Of a DNA stretch of 24,024 nucleotides, positions 13,277 to 19,415 are shown piece by piece; position 1 is the stretch's first letter, and every line of letters starts with the position of its first letter. The notes below the pieces were generated by a model, which ran no database searches, had not been told where the DNA came from, and saw nothing but the letters and a program-made list of their open reading frames with translations. The translations under genes and the position numbers were made by a program. The DNA comes from a virus. The DNA is taken from IMG/VR virus record IMGVR_UViG_3300044640_000685, positions 1 through 24,024 of that record; one strand, written 5' to 3'.

Positions 13277-15172
13277 ATGGAATTACTTAAGGTATTAACA
13301 TCTGTCATTAAAGAAAATACAACCGAAAAACGTGTTGTGACTGAGGCGATGTCTGAAAAAGTCGTTAAATTCTTAATTGACAAATACAAACCTACAACTA
13401 AAGATACGGAAGAACAAATTATAGCGGTTATAAACGCATTTGATAAATATAAAAATGGGTTACCACAAGAACAAAGAGATATTACTAAATTAACATATGC
13501 CGTTGTTAAGAATATTGTATTAGCAAAAGAGATTAAAAAACAGGAAAAGAATATATTCAAAAAATATATGGAAGCAAATAAGGGAGCCGATAAAAATGCG
13601 GTTAAATTAGCTTTACGTAAATTCTATGAGTTATATCCTATTTTACCTGCGGCTCAAAGAGACGTTCTTAAAATGCCTTATTTAAAACTTACTGAGTTTT
13701 TACAAAGTAAGTTTAACACCATGTTAACTGCCGCAGCACTTAAGAAATTTAAGGAAGAGGGAGTTCAAGTAACGCCTGAACAATTAATTTATTATGTGTC
13801 AACATATTTGGATCTATATCATAGATTACCGGCAACATTACCACCATTATTGTTTATGAGTTTTGATGATCTTGAACATACATTAGATGGTATGGGTGAT
13901 TTAACTGACGACATTAAGGATAGTAAGGATGATTATAATGATATTGAAACCATATATGATGACGATAACTTATTGATCTTCAAACCAAGTGGTAAAGAAC
14001 AATGTATTAGATTGGCTAACGGAAGAAGTTGGTGTATTTCTAAATCAGGTGGTGGTAATATGTATTACAACTATCGTTTGAATCATAACTTAACAATTTA
14101 TTATGTTATTGATAAAGACAAATCATTTGGGGATTTAAACTATGCAGTTGTTATCTTAGTTGAACCTTACGGTGGTAAGAGAATTGCCGATGGTCAAAAT
14201 ATGGCTGGTGGTTATTCAGGACACAAGAGAGAAGCTTGGGCTACGATTGTAAGTAAAGTTCCAAAATTAGAAGGTAAGGAACATTTGTTTGTTGCGGATC
14301 CATTGTCTCAAGAGGAACAAAGAGAGATGAATAACTATAAAAATGCTAGTATTCAGAGTGATGCTATAAAAGAACTTGGTAGTGAACAAGCGGCAGAAAT
14401 GTGGCTTGAGATTGCAAGTCCTGATTTAACATACAGAGGTAACGGTAATGACATTTATCGTAATTTTACTGAAAACCTTAAACACAAGTACTTAGGTCTT
14501 GGAATGGACTTGACTGCAGATATGATCAATAATTCTGAACCTAGTGTATTGAAATACTACGCGGCTAGAAAACTACAAGGTTTGATGTCTAAAAGTTTAG
14601 GTCAATTAACTGATACTGATATTGCATTCATTAATAGTCCTATCATGAGGGAAAATAAGAAAAAATTAAAAGAAAAATACTCAGGTCAGTTAGGTGGTGT
14701 TACTAGTGGTCAGGCTGATTATGTCGGACTTGAATATCCAAAAGATGATAATTCTAAGTACGTTGCATTATTCGGGTTTGATGATTTCTTTGAACACATT
14801 CCAGTTAATACAAAAATGATTCAGATGGAGAATACAAGTAAAACTCCAATTGCTTTGGATATACCGGAAAGTATTGGTAAATTAACCGAATTAAAAACAT
14901 TGATCATAGATAATATGGTTAAATCAATTCCTGAAAGTATTCGTAATTGTACTAAGTTGAAATTTATTAATTTACCTAACAACCCTCAATTGGAAAGTAT
15001 TCCCGAAGCATTCGCGGAATTACATTGTTTGAATTTCTTATCAACAGAAAATTCAAATCCTAATATGAGAATCCCTAGTAAGTTAGAGGAATATATGGTA
15101 GATGATGAAGGATTCTGGTATATTAATTTCCCTCCTGAATTGAAAAAACATTGTGGACCTGTAAGATCGTAA
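13277..15172 (+). CDS. large phage protein: helical repeats, WCIS domain and leucine-rich repeats
   Basis: This 631-residue protein starts with MELLKVLTSVIKE (I-K-E at 11-13, a possible capsid-targeting peptide). Three helical repeats of ~60 residues follow (key segments 50-81, 113-144, 173-204), each with Tyr-rich helix, L-P and a K-L-x-Y or M-x-F/Y turn. Residues about 225-300 form a domain with GRSWCISKSGGGNMYYNY and LTIYYVIDKDKS, which I recall as a widespread but unnamed phage domain (often KWCIS or KWCTA). Residues about 525-600 are leucine-rich repeats (IPESIGKLTELKTLII, IPESIRNCTKLKFINL, IPEAFAELHCLNFL). LRRs usually bind protein. Function is unknown; a packaged or host-interacting protein is a reasonable guess. 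Confidence 0.87.
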   Translation: MELLKVLTSVIKENTTEKRVVTEAMSEKVVKFLIDKYKPTTKDTEEQIIAVINAFDKYKNGLPQEQRDITKLTYAVVKNIVLAKEIKKQEKNIFKKYMEANKGADKNAVKLALRKFYELYPILPAAQRDVLKMPYLKLTEFLQSKFNTMLTAAALKKFKEEGVQVTPEQLIYYVSTYLDLYHRLPATLPPLLFMSFDDLEHTLDGMGDLTDDIKDSKDDYNDIETIYDDDNLLIFKPSGKEQCIRLANGRSWCISKSGGGNMYYNYRLNHNLTIYYVIDKDKSFGDLNYAVVILVEPYGGKRIADGQNMAGGYSGHKREAWATIVSKVPKLEGKEHLFVADPLSQEEQREMNNYKNASIQSDAIKELGSEQAAEMWLEIASPDLTYRGNGNDIYRNFTENLKHKYLGLGMDLTADMINNSEPSVLKYYAARKLQGLMSKSLGQLTDTDIAFINSPIMRENKKKLKEKYSGQLGGVTSGQADYVGLEYPKDDNSKYVALFGFDDFFEHIPVNTKMIQMENTSKTPIALDIPESIGKLTELKTLIIDNMVKSIPESIRNCTKLKFINLPNNPQLESIPEAFAELHCLNFLSTENSNPNMRIPSKLEEYMVDDEGFWYINFPPELKKHCGPVRS

Positions 15173-15174
15173 AA

Positions 15175-15468
15175 ATGAACGTAGATATTGAAATTTATAT
15201 TAGTCAACTAATAACTTTTTTTGAAAATAACCCAGGTGACTTTATGGATCTTGTTGGTGAAGTTCAAAAAGAAGAGTTCTTTCAAAAACTGAAAGAAAAG
15301 TCTATCGATAATCACAATAAAGGTGAGGACTTTATATTGACCAAACAACAGATTATTGATGTTGTTGTTGAACTTAAGGCACCTGAACTTAACCAAAAGT
15401 TAAGTTATGCAAATAAGGTTGAAGGGTTTATCCAAAAGAGTAAGTTTGGAGACATCATATTAAATTAA
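15175..15468 (+). CDS. small conserved phage protein
   Basis: This 97-residue acidic helical protein (MNVDIEIYISQLITFFENN, then GEDFILTKQQIIDVVVEL) has no known motif. The ATG at 15175 comes 2 nt after the previous stop; an in-frame TTG at 15151 would overlap and is unlikely. I recall similar hypotheticals in marine phages, often with the same NPxD and LTKQQ-like segments. It probably shares the transcript of the 631-residue protein. Confidence 0.8.
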   Translation: MNVDIEIYISQLITFFENNPGDFMDLVGEVQKEEFFQKLKEKSIDNHNKGEDFILTKQQIIDVVVELKAPELNQKLSYANKVEGFIQKSKFGDIILN

Positions 15469-15485
15469 TTTTTTTCATGTAAAGG

Positions 15486-15516
15486 CTTGTGGAATCCAAA
15501 AAAATTCCTACCTTTG
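15486..15516 (+). promoter_or_regulatory. Bacteroidota-type promoter for the DUF932 gene
   Basis: CTTG (15486-15489), a 19-bp spacer and TACCTTTG (15509-15516) match the consensus and are followed by TA. The spacer contains a small dyad, GGAAT (15491-15495) and ATTCC (15504-15508), ending right at the -7 box, which could be an operator. Confidence 0.8.
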
Positions 15517-15540
15517 TAATGTAATCTAAAAAATAATTAT

Positions 15541-16296
15541 ATGATCTATACTCCAGAATTAATCAAGTCAACTGCACCATCTATCTTCGCAACATCTCCA
15601 TCTTCAAAGATGACGAACAAGTATGAGTTTGTCCCTACGGACAAGATCATGGAATACTTCGATAGAGAAGGTTGGGAAATTTCATCAGTGAAACAAAATG
15701 GTAGAGGTATTCATGCCTTACACGAAGTTAAGTTCCGTAATGGACAACTTCCAGCGGTTGGTGATACTTTGGTTGAAGCGATCATCAAAAACTCACACAA
15801 CGGGATGTCAGCGTTCTCAATGAGTGCAGGACTTCACCGATTGGTTTGTAGTAATGGTTTAACGGTACCAACATCAGTGGCTGACCAATTTCGTATCCGT
15901 CACAAAGATTTCCAACTTGACGACGTTAAAATGTTAACTGAGAGTTTCGCAAAGAAACTACCAATGATCCAACACTCTGTTGGACGAATGATGGAACGTC
16001 AACTTACTATGGATGAGAAAGTGGTGTTCGTACAGAAGGCATCTAAACTTAGATGGGCAACAGGTTCAGTACCGTCAACACTTGACTTGGCTGACTTGTT
16101 AACACCTAACCGTACTGAGGATGAAGGTGATGACCTTTGGAAAGTATTCAACGTAGTACAAGAGAAATTTGTACGAGGTGGAGTAGAGTACAGATCACAA
16201 AGTGGTCGTAAGACAGGGTTGAGAGGTTTGAAAAACATTATGGCGGTAAACGCAATAAACACAAAACTTTGGGAGACTGCTGAGTCAATGATCTAA
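15541..16296 (+). CDS. DUF932 family protein
   Basis: This 251-residue member of the phage/plasmid DUF932 family is recognised by its N-terminal segment (FVPTDKIMEYFDREGWEISS), the central HEVKFRN and the Ser/Gly-rich AFSMSAGLHRLVCSNGLTVP (about 97-116). The biochemical role of the family is unknown. The gene has its own host-type promoter and strong terminator, so it is monocistronic. Its codons are visibly less A/T-biased than those of its neighbours (many C-ending codons), which may reflect high expression or separate acquisition. Confidence 0.9.
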   Translation: MIYTPELIKSTAPSIFATSPSSKMTNKYEFVPTDKIMEYFDREGWEISSVKQNGRGIHALHEVKFRNGQLPAVGDTLVEAIIKNSHNGMSAFSMSAGLHRLVCSNGLTVPTSVADQFRIRHKDFQLDDVKMLTESFAKKLPMIQHSVGRMMERQLTMDEKVVFVQKASKLRWATGSVPSTLDLADLLTPNRTEDEGDDLWKVFNVVQEKFVRGGVEYRSQSGRKTGLRGLKNIMAVNAINTKLWETAESMI

Positions 16297-16303
16297 AAGA
16301 AAC

Positions 16304-16328
16304 GTGGGGTTAACTACCCCACTTTTTT
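16304..16328 (+). terminator. Rho-independent terminator after DUF932 gene
   Basis: GTGGGGT (16304-16310) pairs with ACCCCAC (16316-16322), a 7-bp G/C-rich stem with a TAACT loop, followed by T6 (16323-16328). Confidence 0.92.
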
Positions 16329-16339
16329 AATTTACAAAA

Positions 16340-16663
16340 ATGTTCACAAGAGAAAACGATTTTTTAGAAATACTAAAGGAAAGACACGGTAAATTATATG
16401 GTATAATAAAGGTTAATAGTGTATTGGAATTAACGCCTAAAATATTAATAGAAAAGAAATTTGAAATTGAATATTTGGATAGTGTTGAACATGAATACGA
16501 ACTAAAACATTTGGAGGGAATTTTTAGACATAAATCTGGTTTTTACTTATATTTATCTAAAATGGAGGTCGATGATAAAACGTATGAACTTAAAATATAT
16601 TACGACATGGGCCAATTAAACGAAGTATCATTCTTCATTAAAAACTTATCAAAAATTAAATAA
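16340..16663 (+). CDS. hypothetical protein
   Basis: This 107-residue protein is rich in alternating charged and hydrophobic residues, suggesting a beta-sheet domain (FEIEYLDSVEHEYELKHL, YELKIYYDMG). I do not recognise it. It starts only 11 nt after the T-tract of the DUF932 terminator, leaving no room for a separate promoter after it; expression must come from read-through or from a promoter overlapping the DUF932 end. It is followed after 2 nt by thioredoxin, so they are likely co-transcribed. Confidence 0.78.
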   Translation: MFTRENDFLEILKERHGKLYGIIKVNSVLELTPKILIEKKFEIEYLDSVEHEYELKHLEGIFRHKSGFYLYLSKMEVDDKTYELKIYYDMGQLNEVSFFIKNLSKIK

Positions 16664-16665
16664 AA

Positions 16666-16980
16666 ATGGAAATTACAAGTGTTGAGTTACAGGAAAAAAT
16701 TAACTCAGGTAAAAAAGTTATCGTAGAATTTTGGGCTGAATGGTGTGGTCCATGTAAAATGATGAAACCTATCTTTGAAAGGGTTGCATCAGAAAATACA
16801 ACTGATGTTGAAATGCACACAATGAATGTGGATTTAAATAAAGAAGTTGGTATGTCCTTGGGTATTAGAAGTATCCCAACTATTAAGGTATTTGATAATG
16901 GTGAAATGATTGACACTAAAGTTGGAGTTATGAATGAAGTACAAATAAACGGGATGGTAAAAGACCTGATCAATGGATAA
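16666..16980 (+). CDS. thioredoxin
   Basis: This 104-residue protein is a standard single-domain thioredoxin. It has the WCGPCK active site at residues 26-31 (redox cysteines C27 and C30), the buried VEFWAEW strand before it and the cis-proline loop SIPT at 69-72. It would reduce disulfides in the cytoplasm, for example serving a ribonucleotide reductase, or could be a replication cofactor as in T7. Its end overlaps the glutaredoxin-like gene by 8 nt, so the two are translationally coupled. Confidence 0.95.
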   Translation: MEITSVELQEKINSGKKVIVEFWAEWCGPCKMMKPIFERVASENTTDVEMHTMNVDLNKEVGMSLGIRSIPTIKVFDNGEMIDTKVGVMNEVQINGMVKDLING

Positions 16981-17260
16981 GTTGGCAATCATCTTTTCAA
17001 TGAAGTCATGTCCTCATTGTAAAATACTTAAGGAGATGTTAGATAAAGAAGACATACCTTATGTTGATAGAGATATTGATGAACATAGTGATGAATACGA
17101 TATGTTCGTATCAATAACTAAAAATGAATATGTACCTGCATTTATGTTAATTGAATCACCAGGTAAAGAAAATTCAAAAACTGAACTATATGCGCCTGAA
17201 AGGGATTTCAATGAACTTGATGAAGGTGTTACAATCATTAAAGAATTTTACGAAAGATAA
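16973..17260 (+). CDS. glutaredoxin-like protein
   Basis: This 95-residue thioredoxin-fold protein has a CPHC active site at 13-16 following LAIIFSMKS, and the cis-proline Y-V-P-A at 53-56. The CPHC centre is nearer to NrdH/DsbA-type redoxins than to classical CPYC glutaredoxin. Residues 62-75 form an insertion (SPGKENSKTELYAP). Encoded directly after thioredoxin, it likely forms a dithiol system for nucleotide reduction or envelope proteins; no partner is visible in the window. Confidence 0.88.
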   Translation: MDKLAIIFSMKSCPHCKILKEMLDKEDIPYVDRDIDEHSDEYDMFVSITKNEYVPAFMLIESPGKENSKTELYAPERDFNELDEGVTIIKEFYER

Positions 17261-17264
17261 TAAA

Positions 17265-17289
17265 AAACCCCACCTTATGAGTGGGGTTT
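17265..17289. terminator. bidirectional Rho-independent terminator
   Basis: AAACCCCAC (17265-17273) and GTGGGGTTT (17281-17289) form a 9-bp stem with a CTTATGA loop. A run of A precedes it and CTTTTT follows, so it can stop transcription from both the glutaredoxin operon and the converging gene 17294-17983. Confidence 0.93.
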
Positions 17290-17293
17290 CTTT

Positions 17294-17983
17294 TTAGAAT
17301 ATAATTACATCTTCCAATCGGTCCTGAACCAAGTATGGTTTTTCTCCCTCAGGATTCAATATATCTTGGGTAATGTCATAAGACTCCATTCTATTAGAGA
17401 AGTCCTCTAAATCAAAGTCAAATACATCTAATATTAATGATTTGATTGTTTTTGAATCATACATTGAGTTGGTGATGACTTTAATGTCCATTTCATCTTC
17501 TACTTTAGGTAAGAAATGGATAAACATATTGTCCGATCCTATTGTAGATGAAATTTGATTAAGTATATAATGTGAATAGTAAACCATAGATCTACCTGTA
17601 CGTAAACTATAACCATAAGGAAACTCGGAACTAATTGAAATTTCACCAAATGATTCATTTTCCTCCACGAATACATTCTTGTTAGTGTCAACCCAACCTG
17701 TTTCAATGGGGACTATATCAACTCCGTATTTAATTATATTGATCACATTAAAATGTTCTAAACCTAAAGATTTAAGTATGTCCTTATAGGTTTCATTGAA
17801 TTCATTTTTTAATTCATCAATGTTAAGTTCTATTTCACTCGTGGTCTGACCATTTAACACCATGAATACTTCACAATCTGTGATTTGTATAATTGATCTT
17901 TCTTTTGGGTCAATTTTAGACACAATGAAATCGGCAAATAAATTCACTATGCCTCTTCTTGAATTTTTATTGATTAATCTCAT
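17294..17983 (-). CDS. hypothetical protein
   Basis: This 229-residue acidic protein has a basic N-terminal helix (MRLINKNSRRGIVNLF) and mixed alpha/beta body with GWVDTNKNVFV and EFPYGYSLRTGRSMVYYSHY (about 123-143). I do not recognise a family. It is separated from the next upstream minus-strand gene by 51 nt holding a TATTTATA motif, and ends at the bidirectional terminator. Confidence 0.8.
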   Translation of the reverse strand: MRLINKNSRRGIVNLFADFIVSKIDPKERSIIQITDCEVFMVLNGQTTSEIELNIDELKNEFNETYKDILKSLGLEHFNVINIIKYGVDIVPIETGWVDTNKNVFVEENESFGEISISSEFPYGYSLRTGRSMVYYSHYILNQISSTIGSDNMFIHFLPKVEDEMDIKVITNSMYDSKTIKSLILDVFDFDLEDFSNRMESYDITQDILNPEGEKPYLVQDRLEDVIIF

Positions 17984-18020
17984 ATCTTTTTTTGTAATGA
18001 ATATGAGTTTTGAATGAATA

Positions 18021-18028
18021 TATAAATA
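18021..18028 (-). promoter_or_regulatory. TATTTATA motif, candidate phage late promoter
   Basis: Minus-strand TATTTATA lies 37 nt before the ATG at 17983, the longest spacing of the nine copies. Confidence 0.35.
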
Positions 18029-18034
18029 GTTTAG

Positions 18035-19129
18035 TTAAATATAGTCTCCGAATATATCATTTATATCTTTATTAACTAAACGAAAATCTGGATAATCAGG
18101 TATTCTAAAGTCTAACCAATCGTATACATCTTCATCCATTAATTGTTTCATCATACCTGTGTAACTACCGTGATAGTCTAACTTATCTTCATTGTATTCA
18201 CTACCTAAACGGTCGGAAAGGAATTTAATGACATCACTTTTAAAGTCACGTATTTTAACATATTGTAACCATTTAGTTTTTTCTCCTGATTGAATTTGTT
18301 GATCAATTATTCTACCAACAAAATATCTGTCTAATTCTGACCATATTAAACTATATAATTCACTTTGATATGCCCCATTATATGCGTTATTATAGATACT
18401 ATATAATTCACTTTTTAATTCAGACAAGTCATCACTTAGAAGTTCATTCATAGCATCCTCATCCTTAATGAGTTCACCCAAGTCTTCTTCTTTTATAATG
18501 AAATAACCTTCAGTCCCCTGTTCTTCAGATAAACCTTCAAAAAATTCTGAATCATAATTTTCTAATGATAATTCAACGTTACCAATTTCTCTGAATATAT
18601 AATTTTTTAATTTTATGATATTTTCGGGATCCAACTCATCAATGACATCTCTATAAACATTATTTGTTGAATCATAAAAATCTTCATAATAGTCTTCTTG
18701 TAAGACACGTTCGGCAACATCTTTTGCGGTGGCATCACGACCACTATCGTCAAAAAGTTCCGCAAGTTCTTCTCGATCCCTTAAGAATAGATAATAACCA
18801 TCTGATTTTTTTTCAACGTCAGTAATAAGATTTCCTGATACCCACTCCAACCAAGTTTCGGGATCTTGTTGTATTTTATATAATAGAAAATCATTCTCAA
18901 GAATTTCTGGTATGTCCTTATATTCAAATTTATCTAAAATTTTTGTTTTAACTAAAAAATCAAATGATGGTACATTATCGTAAGGTATATTAGATAAGTT
19001 TAATTCATCAATTAGACCTTTTCTAAGTATAAAACTTAAAAATACCTCAATCTTATTATTAAATATTTTGGATATACCACCCCAATTACCTTCGTTAAAT
19101 TCTTCTATAATTTCTTCAATATCGTTCAT
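18035..19129 (-). CDS. large acidic phage protein, unknown function
   Basis: This 364-residue, strongly acidic protein is rich in Asp, Glu and Tyr. The ATG at 19129 (MNDIEEIIEEFNEG) lies just after the TATTTATA motif; an in-frame upstream ATG would place the start inside the preceding terminator and is rejected. Recognisable segments are KDVAERVLQEDYYEDFYDST, AYNGAYQSELYSLIWSEL and a C-terminal RIPDYPDFRLVNKDINDIF. I recall these phrases from uncharacterised phage proteins. Its composition resembles the large acidic protein at 19416-20951. Function unknown. Confidence 0.85.
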   Translation of the reverse strand: MNDIEEIIEEFNEGNWGGISKIFNNKIEVFLSFILRKGLIDELNLSNIPYDNVPSFDFLVKTKILDKFEYKDIPEILENDFLLYKIQQDPETWLEWVSGNLITDVEKKSDGYYLFLRDREELAELFDDSGRDATAKDVAERVLQEDYYEDFYDSTNNVYRDVIDELDPENIIKLKNYIFREIGNVELSLENYDSEFFEGLSEEQGTEGYFIIKEEDLGELIKDEDAMNELLSDDLSELKSELYSIYNNAYNGAYQSELYSLIWSELDRYFVGRIIDQQIQSGEKTKWLQYVKIRDFKSDVIKFLSDRLGSEYNEDKLDYHGSYTGMMKQLMDEDVYDWLDFRIPDYPDFRLVNKDINDIFGDYI

Positions 19130-19133
19130 AATA

Positions 19134-19141
19134 TATAAATA
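19134..19141 (-). promoter_or_regulatory. TATTTATA motif, candidate phage late promoter
   Basis: Minus-strand TATTTATA lies 4 nt before the ATG at 19129 and directly follows the T-tract of the terminator of the upstream small gene, as if insulated from it. Confidence 0.42.
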
Positions 19142-19170
19142 TAAAAAAAGGTGGAAAATACTTCCCACCT
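19142..19170 (-). terminator. Rho-independent terminator after the MGCGCKN gene
   Basis: On the minus strand AGGTGG (19170-19165) pairs with CCACCT (19154-19149) and the stem can extend by G-T, A-T and A-T pairs to a GTAT loop. A run of seven T residues follows (through about 19143). The minus-strand small gene ends 22 nt before it. Confidence 0.88.
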
Positions 19171-19192
19171 CAACTTTTTAACCAATCACCGA

Positions 19193-19333
19193 TTACTTTT
19201 TGTTGTAATACTTCTCAACAATTTTCTTTACCGACTCTTGAACCGAAGATTGATTCGCCGCTGGTTGTTGTGGAGCTTGTTGAGGTGCCTGAGCATTTTG
19301 TTGATTTGCTTTATTCTTACATCCGCATCCCAT
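19193..19333 (-). CDS. 46-aa MGCGCKN-type phage protein
   Basis: The minus strand encodes MGCGCKNKANQQNAQAPQQA, a Pro/Gln/Ala linker, and a helical end (SVQESVKKIVEKYYNKK). The Cys pair near the N-terminus and the low-complexity middle recall tiny proteins starting MGCGC in other Bacteroidota T4-like phages. It has its own TATTTATA motif (28 nt upstream) and its own terminator, so it is a complete small transcription unit. Function unknown; the cysteines might bind metal or be modified. Confidence 0.82.
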   Translation of the reverse strand: MGCGCKNKANQQNAQAPQQAPQQPAANQSSVQESVKKIVEKYYNKK

Positions 19334-19361
19334 AATATTTGTTTTAAGAGGTTTATTTGAT

Positions 19362-19369
19362 TATAAATA
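19362..19369 (-). promoter_or_regulatory. TATTTATA motif, candidate phage late promoter
   Basis: Minus-strand TATTTATA lies 28 nt before the ATG of the 46-aa gene, in the divergent spacer shared with the gene at 19416. Confidence 0.42.
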
Positions 19370-19402
19370 TCAGTTAGGGTTCATATTTTGTAAACCATTT
19401 AA

Positions 19403-19410
19403 TATTTATT
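19403..19410 (+). promoter_or_regulatory. TATTTATT motif, candidate phage late promoter
   Basis: TATTTATT lies 5 nt before the ATG at 19416. Confidence 0.42.
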
Positions 19411-19415
19411 GTAAT

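Noticed and set aside
15999-16262. 87-codon antisense ORF within DUF932
   Set aside because: It is a shadow of a well-supported gene with no promoter or family features.
19130-19168. Upstream in-frame ATG for the 18035-19129 gene (13 extra residues)
   Set aside because: It would start within the hairpin of the preceding terminator and upstream of the TATTTATA motif.
19151-19360. Plus-strand ORF of 69 codons
   Set aside because: It is antisense to the 46-aa MGCGCKN gene and runs through a terminator; the minus-strand gene has its own motif, terminator and recognisable N-terminus.
19383-19390. ATATTTTG as a host-type -7 box before 19416
   Set aside because: The first base is wrong, and the nearest TTTG is 23 bp away; the TATTTATT motif is a better candidate for this gene.
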